From contig NZ_CP143423.1 in the NCBI RefSeq assembly GCF_014337925.2, positions 1,146,501 to 1,210,500 on the forward strand: a DNA stretch of 64,000 nt, written 5' to 3'. The position numbers were made by a program, and so were the translations under genes. The DNA is from Roseobacter fucihabitans (lineage in GTDB: Bacteria; Pseudomonadota; Alphaproteobacteria; Rhodobacterales; Rhodobacteraceae). Shown here in pieces: positions 56,661 through 64,000 of the stretch (positions are counted from its first letter, which is position 1; every line of letters starts with the position of its first letter). A model generated the notes under the pieces. The model was not told the DNA's origin. It saw only the letters and a program-made list of their open reading frames with translations, and made no database searches.

Positions 56661-57095
56661 ATGAATATTAAAACATTAGGTGCACTCTCACGTGATCAGA
56701 AAATCAACAAAGTCTTCCACGCCTTCGGTTATTCAATTCCCGTTGGAAAAGACGGTCGCCGTTTGTGGCCCACAAAATTCAAGCGTGAAATGGCGCAGCG
56801 CATGAGATCCGGTACGCTTTCAATCGGTGACGTCCAGAAGACGTGCCAGATTTCGGACAAGACTGCGTACAGCTGGCGGAAGGGGCCTAAGCAAAAGAAC
56901 TTGGCAAAACGACCAAAGGTCCAAGAACCGACACCAGTGTTTGTCGAAATCAAGGTTCAACATATCGAGCCAGTTGAACAGGCCGAGATCTCTCACATTA
57001 TTTTCAAACGCGCCGGATGTGAATTGTTGCTGCCGTCCACGTACCCCGTCGCTGGCTTGGTCGGCCTCATCCGTGCATTTGAAAGCCGATTATGA
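56661..57095 (+). mobile_element. IS66-family TnpA-like protein (left element)
   Basis: Accessory protein of 144 residues from an IS66 element. It has a helix-turn-helix of the IS66 OrfA type: KFKREMAQRMRSGTLSIGDV and CQISDKTAYSWRKG, and a C-terminal segment ISHIIFKRAGCELLLPSTYP resembling the TnpA tail. The stop overlaps tnpB (ATGA). The sequence is clearly different from the IS66 TnpA at 63.6 kb, so two distinct elements are present. The third gene, tnpC, is absent after tnpB. Confidence 0.85.
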
Positions 57096-57442
57096 TCTCT
57101 CCAGCAGGCAACTTCAAATTCTACGTGGCCAGCAAGCCGGTTGACTTCCGAAAGGGGATGGACGACCTCGCAGCGATTTTTCAAAACGAATTTGACCTTG
57201 ATCCGTTCAGTGGAGCCATCTTCATTTTCCGTTCGAAACGTGCGGATCGGCTCAAGCTGATCGTTTGGGACGGCACGGGCCTTGTGATGACTTACAAACG
57301 CATCGAAGGCAAAGGTTTCGAGTGGCCGCGCATTCAGGATGGCATGATCAACATGAACAAATCCCAGTTTGAGGCCTTATTCGAAGGCCTTGGCTGGAAG
57401 CGGGTGACCGCCAGAGGTATGCTCCGCCCTATCGCGGTCTGA
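57092..57442 (+). mobile_element. IS66-family TnpB (Orf2) of the left element
   Basis: A 116-residue IS66 Orf2 protein: KFYVASKPVDFRKGMDDLAA, IFIFRSKRADRLKLIVWDGT and GFEWPRIQDGM are the standard landmarks. It overlaps tnpA by 4 bp. Downstream, where tnpC would be expected, there is a metallophosphoesterase gene, so this is a truncated or rearranged IS66. Confidence 0.93.
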
Positions 57443-57491
57443 ACCGGGCGGTATTGAGGCCGGATAACACTCCATGGATTGGGATCGCGAG

Positions 57492-58058
57492 ATGACTAAT
57501 TGGTATACTGCGGATACGCACTTTGGACATGAAAACGTCATTCGGTTTTGTGGTCGCCCGTTCAAATCAGCGTCTCATATGGATGGCATCATGCTCGAAA
57601 ACATGTGGAAGGTCGTGAATCCGGATGATGATCTGTGGATTATTGGAGATTTAGCATTTGGAGCACCAGCCAAGGATGCCGCCTACCTAGAACAAATCTT
57701 TGGCCAATTGCCCGGAGCGCGCAAGCATCTGATCATTGGCAATCACGACAGCGATCTCACCCAGTCGTTGGATTGGACGTCGGTTTCAATGATGGCCGAA
57801 GTGCCCGATGGACCGAAAAAGCAGCTAAATACGCTTTGTCACTACCCAATGATCACATGGAACCACGCGAGACGTGAAGCTCTCCAGTTGTTTGGGCATG
57901 TACACAATAACTGGCGCGGTTCTCGAAACTCCGTCAATGTCGGTGTCAATGTTTGGGATTTCATGCCGGTTACATACGATGATGTTGCCCGGCGGGCCCG
58001 TCAGTTGCCTATCAACAAACATTGGTCAGACGTCGAGTATCGCAAAGAACTCAACTAA
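57492..58058 (+). CDS. Metallophosphoesterase (calcineurin-like)
   Basis: A 188-residue phosphoesterase starting MTNWYTADTHFGHENVIRFC (six more residues if the ATG at 57474 is used). All dimetal motifs are in place: DTHFGHEN (D-x-H), DLWIIGDLAF (GD), HLIIGNHDSD (GNHD), LCHYPMITW (H) and LQLFGHVHNNW (GHxH). Such stand-alone proteins occur on phages, plasmids and islands; substrate unknown. It occupies the place where IS66 tnpC would be, and is followed by a broken IS30. Confidence 0.88.
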   Translation: MTNWYTADTHFGHENVIRFCGRPFKSASHMDGIMLENMWKVVNPDDDLWIIGDLAFGAPAKDAAYLEQIFGQLPGARKHLIIGNHDSDLTQSLDWTSVSMMAEVPDGPKKQLNTLCHYPMITWNHARREALQLFGHVHNNWRGSRNSVNVGVNVWDFMPVTYDDVARRARQLPINKHWSDVEYRKELN

Positions 58059-58154
58059 TTCCCGACATTCGTCGCGATCGGAACGAATTGGCGCAGTGCG
58101 GGATGAAGTTAGCTTTCGCTGCGTTTGCTCCAATGGCCGCTTTGCCATTTGGTT

Positions 58155-59054
58155 TCAACTGGTCGCCGCAACATAGGCTTCAAATTTCTCTGCTGGGGTT
58201 TGGTATTGCAAGGTCTTTCTGGGCCGATCGTTAAGCTGGCGTGCAACAGCGCTAAGTTTGGCCTGACTAAAGCCCGATATATCAGTTCCTTTCGGGAAGT
58301 ATTGGCGCAGAAGTCGGTTAGTATTTTCGTTGCTGCCGCATTGCCAAGGTGACTGAGGGTCGCAAAAATAGACGTCGATCTTAGTTGCCATGGTGAACTT
58401 GCGGTGCCCGGCCATCTCCGACCCACGATCCCATGTCAGCGACCGATACAGCTTTTTGGGCAGCTTGCGCGCCTGTTTGATGAGGGTTGTGATAACGCTT
58501 TGGGTGTCCTTGTTTTCTACCTTCGCCAGCATCACAAACCGTGAATGCCGCTCGACCAACGTCGCGATGTAGCTGTTGTTGGAGCCGACGATCAAGTCAC
58601 CCTCTCAGTGTCCCGGCACGGCCCGATCTTCAACCTCAGGAGGGCGTTCACTGATCGGAACTACGTCTTTGATCTTGCGCAATTTGAGCCCCTTTTGAGT
58701 TGCATGGCGAGATCGCCTGATTGCACGTGGGCTGCGTAGACATTCCTGCAATTCCTTCTTTAAAACCCCACGGGTTTTGACATAAAGGCTACGGTAGATC
58801 GTTTCGTGTGACACGCAGTTTCGCTCTTTATTCGGGTGTTTGCGCTTCAGCCAGCCAGCAATCTGTTGCGGAGACCATTTCCGGCGCAGCTTGCGCGTGA
58901 TCAACTGGCATAAAGGGTAGTTGAACGAGAGCTTACACGATTTTGGCCGTGTTGTGCAGTCCCACGCGCGCTGATCTGAACGGGCGGCGCCATAGGCTTG
59001 GCGTCCACCATTTCTGTTCACCTCTCGACTGATTGTCGAAGGCGACCTGTTCAA
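58155..59054 (-). pseudogene. IS30-family transposase, broken by an in-frame stop
   Basis: On the minus strand the frame reads RSPSTISREVNRNGGRQAYG (HTH), KWSPQQIAGWLKRKHP, SHETIYRSLYVKTRG, ending PPEVEDRAVPGH, then TGA at 58605-58607, then EGDLIVGSNNSYIATLVERH, SRFVMLAKVE, LTWDRGSEMAGH, YFCDPQSPWQCGSNENTNRL, LRQYFPKGTD. Relatives read PGHWEGDLI, so the stop replaces Trp (TGG to TGA). The DDE residues (EGD, DRG, SNEN) are otherwise kept. The start is also missing: an N-terminal ALSLIEREEISRGLVAKR piece lies inverted on the plus strand next to it (59055-59108). Confidence 0.9.
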
Positions 59055-59108
59055 GCTTTGAGCTTGATTGAGCGGGAGGAGATTTCCCGTGGGCTCGTTG
59101 CTAAACGG
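59049..59108 (+). mobile_element. Inverted N-terminal fragment of IS30 transposase
   Basis: The plus-strand frame reads VQALSLIEREEISRGLVAKR, which is the usual start of IS30 transposases, but the body of the transposase is on the minus strand. The palindrome TCAAGCTTTGAGCTTGA (59051-59067) lies at the junction. Either a small inversion or a fusion of two IS30 copies produced it. Confidence 0.7.
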
Positions 59109-59109
59109 C

Positions 59110-59485
59110 CCCTTTGGTCATCATCGGCCTGTCGGTGGTCTACAAGGCACTCGACAACCTTGGCACATTCCAGAAGTGGCTTGGTTACCAGCCCAACACC
59201 AAGGCCGCCACGCTGATCTTTGGTCTGTTCCACGGCACGGGGCTGGCGTCCAAAATCCTTGAATACCAGATCGCCGAAGACGGGCTTCTGGCCAACCTTC
59301 TGGCGTTCAACGTGGGCGTGGAGGTCGGCCAGCTTCTGGCCCTCTTCGTGATCCTGATCGTCATGGGTTACTGGCGTCGTAGCCCCAATTTCATGCGTCA
59401 GGCATCTGTCGCGAACATCATCATGGTCGGCCTTGGCCTTCTGCTGACGTACCAGCAGATCGCCGGCTACATCGCCAGCACGTAA
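59110..59485 (+). pseudogene. HupE/UreJ-type membrane protein, 5' truncated
   Basis: The frame begins without a start right after the IS30 fragment (LVIIGLSVVYKALDNLG) and encodes about 124 residues with four or five hydrophobic helices: AATLIFGLFHGTGLASKILE, LAFNVGVEVGQLLALFVI and IIMVGLGLLLTYQQIAGYI. The GLFHGTGLA segment and NVGVExGQ are HupE/UreJ_2 landmarks. The family comprises predicted Ni/Co or related metal transporters and membrane accessory proteins. The N-terminal half is gone, removed by the IS30 event, so it is probably not functional. Confidence 0.8.
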
Positions 59486-59499
59486 AGATCGGAGAAGAC

Positions 59500-60114
59500 A
59501 TGCATAATGCACCAAAACCCAACATCGAAGACCTGCCTACCAAGGCACAACTCCGCCGTTCCTCGATCATCGCTGGCATGGGGGCCGTGTTCATCGGGGT
59601 CTGCGTTTACCTGCCCGCTGAATACGGGACAGACCCGACGGGCGTGGGCAACATCCTTGGCCTGACTGAGATGGGTGAGATCAAGCAGCAGCTTGCCGCA
59701 GAAGCCGCCGCTGATGAACTGCTGCATGGTGGTGACGAGTCCTCATCCCTGATGAATGACACCTTCGGCTTGTTCGTCTCCACCGCCCACGCACAGGAAG
59801 CATGGACGGACGAGATCACATTCACCCTCGAACCAGGTGCATCGACCGAGATCAAAGCCACCATGGAGGAAGGGGCGACCATGACCTATGCATGGTCCGC
59901 GACAGGTGGACGGATCAACTTCGATCTTCACGCCCATGCAGGTGGTGAAGATGTGACTTATGAGCGGGGCCGTGGCCAAACCTCTGGTGAGGGCAGCTTC
60001 GAGACGCCCTTTGCGGGCGACCACGGCTGGTTCTGGCGCAACCGCGACGACGCAGACATCACAGTCACGCTGCAACTGAGCGGCGACTACAGCGAGATCG
60101 TCCGCAGCGAGTGA
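59500..60114 (+). CDS. Transmembrane anchor protein, unknown function
   Basis: A 204-residue protein starting MHNAPKPNIEDLPTKAQLRR, with one helix (residues about 22-40, SSIIAGMGAVFIGVCVYLPA), an Ala/Glu/Asp-rich linker, a segment FVSTAHAQEAWTDEITFTLE, and a beta-rich outer domain with FDLHAHAGGEDVTYERG and AGDHGWFWRNRDDADITVTL. Homologs are usually called transmembrane anchor proteins and lie next to HupE/UreJ genes. It starts 14 bp after the HupE fragment, so the two formed one unit. Confidence 0.75.
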   Translation: MHNAPKPNIEDLPTKAQLRRSSIIAGMGAVFIGVCVYLPAEYGTDPTGVGNILGLTEMGEIKQQLAAEAAADELLHGGDESSSLMNDTFGLFVSTAHAQEAWTDEITFTLEPGASTEIKATMEEGATMTYAWSATGGRINFDLHAHAGGEDVTYERGRGQTSGEGSFETPFAGDHGWFWRNRDDADITVTLQLSGDYSEIVRSE

Positions 60115-60124
60115 TGCTCTGATT

Positions 60125-60155
60125 TGGCCACCTAGCGAAGGCGTATGGGTGGCCA
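60125..60155. terminator. Hairpin between convergent genes
   Basis: TGGCCACC and GGTGGCCA form a perfect 8-bp stem with a 15-base loop between the anchor gene (plus) and the His-rich gene (minus). Possible bidirectional terminator, without a long T run. Confidence 0.4.
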
Positions 60156-60249
60156 TAATACCTCTGAAAGGCGTGACGCATCCATTCGTTCGGATTGCGC
60201 CACTGACTTTTTACCATTTTCATCATGGAAGCCTGCCTTTCAGTATTGT

Positions 60250-60771
60250 TTAATGAGGTGGCCGCCCGACCACAATCATTAGGTGATGCTGTTGGTGATG
60301 CGCGCCAATTGTCATCAGCCCAAAGAATCCCAGTCCCAGCACTTGGCTCATCTCGTCATCTGACCCGACCTGAACCAGCATAAATGCGCCATTATCTATT
60401 TCCCCAGCGGTGACGGTCCAATCCGATGATCCCTGCAACATCGGGCTGTGTGCCAACACCATGCGCCTGATGGACGATGCCACCACATCGTCTCCCGTGA
60501 CCATGAACGTCACACTCAACCCATCGACCGTTCGCTCAACCGACGCCCTCGTCGTAACGTTGTCCATGTCCACGAGGGGATCACGCAGTGCTTGGATATC
60601 TACCTGCGCCCAGTCCGTGTCTGGATCATCACGCAGCAAAGTGACGATCTCGGCAATCGCTGCGAACTGGGACTGGCCCGTTTCGCTTGGTGACACCGAC
60701 GAATGCGCATGTTGCGCCATGGCATTTGATGCGACGAACAACATGGCTGCTGATAAAAGACCTAGTTTCAT
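60250..60771 (-). CDS. Exported His-rich protein of a metal/redox module
   Basis: The 173-residue product has signal peptide MKLGLLSAAMLFVASNAMAQ and a mature part starting HAHSSVSPSETGQSQFAAIA, with LLRDDPDTDWAQVDIQALRD and ending LMTIGAHHQQHHLMIVVGRP plus PH. The His clusters at both ends suggest metal binding. Homologs, as I recall, occur with copper or cytochrome genes in alphaproteobacterial islands; they have no established function. Start at 60771 has a GGGAG ribosome site. The gene is divergent from the Crp/Fnr gene. Confidence 0.72.
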   Translation of the reverse strand: MKLGLLSAAMLFVASNAMAQHAHSSVSPSETGQSQFAAIAEIVTLLRDDPDTDWAQVDIQALRDPLVDMDNVTTRASVERTVDGLSVTFMVTGDDVVASSIRRMVLAHSPMLQGSSDWTVTAGEIDNGAFMLVQVGSDDEMSQVLGLGFFGLMTIGAHHQQHHLMIVVGRPPH

Positions 60772-60820
60772 TGAACACTCCCATTTCTTGATCACCCTAC
60801 CCAAGGCCATTTCGATCCTT

Positions 60821-60836
60821 TATGATTTGGATCATA
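60821..60836. promoter_or_regulatory. FNR-type palindrome in the divergent promoter
   Basis: TATGATTTGGATCATA has perfect 6-bp arms with a 4-base centre and fits the Crp/Fnr-family core TGAT-N4-ATCA. It lies 50 bp from the start of the His-rich gene and touches the proposed ATG of the regulator, so the regulator may control both genes, repressing its own. Confidence 0.55.
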
Positions 60837-61402
60837 TGCTTCCTGATCCTTTTTCCCATCTGCCCACGACTGCGTGTCGCACAATTGACATGCAAAAGGG
60901 TGACGTGCTCTTTTGCCAGAACCAGACGACATCGGGGCTTTACCGTGTCGTCTCTGGGTGCGTGACGCTGCAACGCACAGGGCTGGGTGGCGATACTTTG
61001 ACCTTGCACAGGGCAGTGTCGGGCGGGCTGTTTGCTGAGGCCTCAGTCTTCTCAGAGACCTACCATTGCGATGCGATTTGCACCGAAGCTGGAAGCGTCA
61101 TCAAGATCGCAAAGGCAGATGTCAAAGCCACGATGCAATCCAATCCTGCGTTCTGTGAAGGCTTCACAAGATTGCTTGCTGTTCAGGTCCAACAGTACCG
61201 CGCACATATCGAGTTGCTGGCAATCCCGTCAGCCAAAGAACGCATCTTGGCGGCTGTTCAGGCTGGATACTTCGATGCAACGGTGACCGAGTTGGCGACC
61301 CGTATCAATCTTAGTCATGAAGCTTGTTATCGCGCACTGCGGGGACTGTGTGACGATGGTCGCATGATCCGTGTTGGTCGTGGGAAATATACGCTGTCAT
61401 AG
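60836..61402 (+). CDS. Crp/Fnr-family transcriptional regulator
   Basis: A 188-residue regulator from MLPDPFSHLPTTACRTIDMQ: N-terminal cyclic-nucleotide-type beta roll (GDVLFCQNQTTSGLYRVVSG, FAEASVFSETYHC), the dimer helix (GFTRLLAVQVQQYRAHIELL) and C-terminal winged helix (TELATRINLSHEACYRALRG with Glu and Arg at the DNA-contact positions). Several Cys are present, but no N-terminal FNR 4Fe-4S cluster pattern. The frame is open far upstream (to 60410), antisense to the neighbour, so the start is set by family length. Confidence 0.85.
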   Translation: MLPDPFSHLPTTACRTIDMQKGDVLFCQNQTTSGLYRVVSGCVTLQRTGLGGDTLTLHRAVSGGLFAEASVFSETYHCDAICTEAGSVIKIAKADVKATMQSNPAFCEGFTRLLAVQVQQYRAHIELLAIPSAKERILAAVQAGYFDATVTELATRINLSHEACYRALRGLCDDGRMIRVGRGKYTLS

Positions 61403-61431
61403 CGTCCAGTGCTTTTCGGGTAGTCGTGCCA

Positions 61432-61857
61432 TCAGTGCGGCGGGTTTCGACTAGCTTGGGCATCCTGTTCCCGTTCAGACCAAGTTGATCTTATGTAAGC
61501 AAGAATATCCCATATCTCCTCATCGGTGAGTGTTTCGTCAAAGGCGGGCATCCCGCTGTTGAATCCAGTTACACCCCTGACCGCCAATGCAGCAGAGCCA
61601 CCGAATTTGGTGTACTCAAACAGCAGATCATCATCGTGATGCCAAGTGTGGCCCGTCCCGTCATGCGGCGGGGCTGGAAGCACTCCATCGGCGTTCGGGG
61701 ATTGCCAGTTTGGCTGCCCCTCAAGGTCGGCACCGTGGCACGATACGCAGTTGTCTGCGTACAAGCTTTCACCCACAACGATATCGCGGTGGTCCCAATT
61801 GTGATCAGCAGCGGCTGTTGACGCCAGTGACAGCAGGGTTGGGATCAACCACTTCAT
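61432..61857 (-). CDS. Exported c-type cytochrome
   Basis: A 141-residue monoheme cytochrome c: signal peptide MKWLIPTLLSLASTAAA, heme motif CVSCH in LYADNCVSCHGADLEGQPNW, axial Met likely in FNSGMPAFDETLTDEEIWDI, and LAYIRSTWSE at the C-terminal helix. A position five residues upstream (61872) could also be the start. It is close to the copD remnant and faces the Crp/Fnr gene tail to tail; a role in copper or electron transfer fits the context. Confidence 0.88.
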   Translation of the reverse strand: MKWLIPTLLSLASTAAADHNWDHRDIVVGESLYADNCVSCHGADLEGQPNWQSPNADGVLPAPPHDGTGHTWHHDDDLLFEYTKFGGSAALAVRGVTGFNSGMPAFDETLTDEEIWDILAYIRSTWSEREQDAQASRNPPH

Positions 61858-61938
61858 GCCACGTTTATCCATGTATACATCCCGCCAGCAACGTGACTGA
61901 AATCGAAGCCAAGAAATATCGTCTGTTCATGTGGTGCC

Positions 61939-63216
61939 TCATGTTGGCAAAGTCAGATTTGTCGTCAGAACGGCGGTCGTTCCCAGCACGGCAAGGATGA
62001 CCAGCCATTCGACTGATATGGATTTGGAAAGGTGGTTTGCAGCAGTTGGCTCACCTGCACGTAGCGCAGGTATAAATCGAAGTTTGTTGGCAGCAGCCAA
62101 ACCCAACAGGCCACCGACCAGAAGTACTTTAATAATCAATGCCTGCCCGTATCCAGTTCCTAATAGAGCGGAAAATGACCCGACAAGCTGGTAGCCCATG
62201 TAGCCGCCCGCGATGATCAACGCAGGAACGGAAACCGTGGCAACAACGCCAAACCGATGCCCGACATCCGCAGCCGAAGTGTATGTTTTGGGTAATGAAG
62301 TCAGTCGTTTCAACGGCGTGAGAACTCCGATCCACAGAGCAACAGCCAGCAAATGCAACGTCAATGCGATGTCGAGCAGTTCAGTGTCACGGCCAGAGAC
62401 GTGTCCGACGTGATCGAAAGACCAGATAGCAATGACACCACACGCCCACAACCGCGCGGTTGCGGTCTTACCAGTGCCGGGGGCCAACATCTTTACCGGC
62501 GTGTCGTCTGCAAAGATGGCCTGACCGGCCAGCACGTGCCGCCCGATTGCATCCGCCAATGGCTCTAATAGTGCTGTGGATTTGCCAACCCAGTCGGCCA
62601 GTGTTGAGCGGTCAATGTCGATCCCGTCGCGCTCGAAGATGCGGCTCTGCCGATACAGTGGCAGGTGATCGGCGTATTTATTGACCAACACGTGTGCCAA
62701 TAAACCCGGTCCCGGCCTTCCGCGTTCAATAGGGCGCGATGGTAATGTGGCTTGGGTGAAGGCTTCGCAGCCCGAACACGCAAAGCGCGGGCGCACGATG
62801 CGGTTCACGATGAAGCGGCCAGGAACGTATTCCAACTCTTCGGTCACGTCCTCACCAAGACGCCGCAGTCCACCACTGCACTGAGGGCAATCGTCGTCCC
62901 CAGTGGTCAGCTCAACTTCCATGCGCGGGATATGATCCGGGATCGGGCGGCGCTTGGGCTTATCCTTTGGTTCTTCATCAGGAAGACGCAGCTTCGCTGT
63001 CATCTTGGCAACGGCAATCTCACTGTTCTCCAGTGCCAGCTGAAGCTGCTCGATGCTTTCTGATGACGACCCAAACCGGTGATGGCGTTGACCGGCTAAC
63101 TGGTGGCGCAGCTTCTCGATCAGGACTGCTTGAGACTTCACTTCAGCCAGCAAAAGAGCCGTGAACTGCCTCAGTTCATCGGGGTTTTTCGGCAGAGTTT
63201 TGTTTACGTCCAGCAT
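61939..63216 (-). pseudogene. In-frame chimera: truncated IS66 TnpC fused to the C-terminal half of CopD
   Basis: A single 425-residue frame joins two unrelated parts. Residues 1 to about 259 (63216 to about 62440) are IS66 TnpC: MLDVNKTLPKNPDELRQFTA, LRHQLAGQRHHRFGSSSESI, CPQCSGGLRRLGEDVTEELE, YADHLPLYRQSRIFERDGID, QAIFADDTPVKMLAPGTGKT, RLWA. Then it switches to CopD, the copper-resistance membrane protein: IWSFDHVGHVSGRDTELLDI, LTLHLLAVALWIGVLTPLKR and four or five helices to the end. TnpC lacks its second and third catalytic acids, CopD its first helices. The junction is near 62434-62445. Both halves are probably dead, unless the fusion is expressed as a membrane protein. Confidence 0.85.
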
Positions 63217-63265
63217 GGCTCGACCATAGCAAAACAACAGCGCGAAGGGAATCCCATGCGGGCGT

Positions 63266-63613
63266 TTATCCTGCCTTGAGCGGTGTCCAGCTGCGCTGTG
63301 GCACACGCAAATCGATCCCTTCCAGCAGCATCGCCAACTGGGCAGCGGTCAGGGCGATCTTGCCCTCTTTCGCCGATGGCCACACGAACCGACCCTTCTC
63401 CAAGCGCTTGCTGAACAGGCACGCACCTTGGCCATCCCACCAGATAATTTTGAGCAGGTCACCGCGCCGACCACGAAAGACAAACAGGTGCCCGGTGAAC
63501 GGATCTTGCTTGAGTGTTTGTTTAGCTTGGGCTGCCAGCGTCGTGAACCCGCGCCGCATATCGGTCACACCAGCAGCCAGCCAGACACGCGTGTTCGCCG
63601 GGACAGGGATCAT
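63266..63613 (-). mobile_element. IS66-family TnpB of the right element
   Basis: A 115-residue Orf2 protein from [20 protein letters not shown], with [40 protein letters not shown] as in TnpB. Its start overlaps the tnpA stop by ATGA. It lies 49 bp before the tnpC chimera. It differs in sequence from the left-hand IS66 TnpB. Confidence 0.93.
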
Positions 63614-64000
63614 GCCGAAAGGCCTCGGATGAGCCGAGCCAATGCTCCGGGATCGTAGCAACCGACAATCCTCAACTGATGACCGCCCGCAATGTAGATC
63701 TCAATCGTGCTGTGGCCGGATGTGGTATTGGCCGCACGCGCGGTGCTCGGTTCTTGAGTGGCAGGCCGGTCAACAATCTCCACAGGCAGAAAGCATGGCG
63801 TCTCAGCAACCTCTTTTTCAATGATCTCCGGATCCGGTACAAACTTGGGATCACGCAGCCATTTGTGGATCAGGTTGGTGTTCATGGCATACCGCCGCGC
63901 GACCAGCGCAACCGATACCCCTGGCGCGCATGTTTGCGCACAGATCGACACCTTCTCCTCCTCCGACCAGAACCGCTTCTTCTGACCCTTCTTGCCCGCC
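63610..64000 (-). mobile_element. IS66-family TnpA of the right element (runs off the window)
   Basis: The frame continues past the last base: reading from the edge, AGKKGQKKRFWSEEEKVSIC, then AQTCAPGVSVALVARRYAMN and TNLIHKWLRDPKF (HTH of IS66 OrfA), ending [33 protein letters not shown]. The N-terminal start is outside the window. Confidence 0.9.

Noticed and set aside
1-64000. CRISPR arrays, rRNA operons and tRNA genes
   Set aside because: No regularly spaced repeats and no recognisable tRNA or rRNA sequence were seen in the intergenic regions.

Overview
The window is a GC-rich chromosomal segment of an alphaproteobacterium, most probably a member of the Rhodobacterales (Roseobacter group). 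The evidence is gene content and order: lpxC-bamD-recN, cobS/cobT with a J-domain protein, a two-gene pntA-pntB, lpcC-waaA, glmU-glmS, psd-pssA, and DUF427, DUF2256, DUF3422 and DUF4177 proteins. I cannot name the genus. No rRNA, tRNA or CRISPR array was recognised.

Region 1 (1-24.9 kb) is mostly core housekeeping. It holds envelope genes (lpxC, truncated by the window edge, and bamD), recN, a ClC channel, a DUF427 protein, an M24 aminopeptidase P, and the cobaltochelatase pair cobS and cobT. An AT-rich two-helix membrane gene is wedged between cobS and cobT. Next come a J-domain protein, a BolA protein, gatB, a lytic transglycosylase-like protein, an SDR and pepN (translationally coupled), small proteins, glcB with a GlcG/HbpS protein, and a class-I glutamine amidotransferase-like hydrolase. 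A REP-associated transposase (RAYT) that has lost its catalytic His and Tyr lies beside a perfect 26-bp inverted pair of REP-like units. A second SDR and a VOC/ICMT gene pair follow.

Region 2 (25-43.3 kb) contains pntAB with a good terminator, a DUF3422 protein, and a complete peptide ABC transporter split into two divergent arms: two permeases and a binding protein on the minus strand, and a double ATPase on the plus strand. The ATPase runs into an ArgE-type deacetylase, an FAD amine oxidase-like enzyme and an M20D amidohydrolase, which together look like an uptake and deacylation/oxidation module for peptides or N-acyl amino acids. The LPS core genes lpcC and waaA and the molybdenum cofactor gene moaA follow.

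Region 3 (43.3-56.6 kb) has a PNPOx-fold protein, then a poorly coding AT-rich stretch just downstream of glmS. That stretch holds a NYN-domain pseudogene (one in-frame TAA) and a decayed probable integrase. After it come glmS-glmU, gph, a DegT/DnrJ aminotransferase, LprI-like and other small proteins, a GST, an HMG-CoA lyase, and psd-pssA for phosphatidylethanolamine.

Region 4 (56.6-64 kb) is a mosaic mobile island. IS66 tnpA-tnpB without tnpC stands at the left, followed by a metallophosphoesterase and an IS30 transposase broken by a TGA inside its GHWEGDL motif and rearranged at its N-terminus. Then come a 5'-truncated HupE/UreJ gene, a membrane-anchor protein, a His-rich exported protein facing a Crp/Fnr regulator across an FNR-type palindrome, and a cytochrome c. 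The last is an in-frame chimera of a truncated IS66 TnpC with the C-terminal half of CopD, followed by IS66 tnpB and tnpA running off the window. The gene set suggests the worn remains of a copper/redox module captured between IS66 fragments. This island, the catalytically altered RAYT with its REP pair, and the AT-rich gene between cobS and cobT are the most interesting parts of the window.
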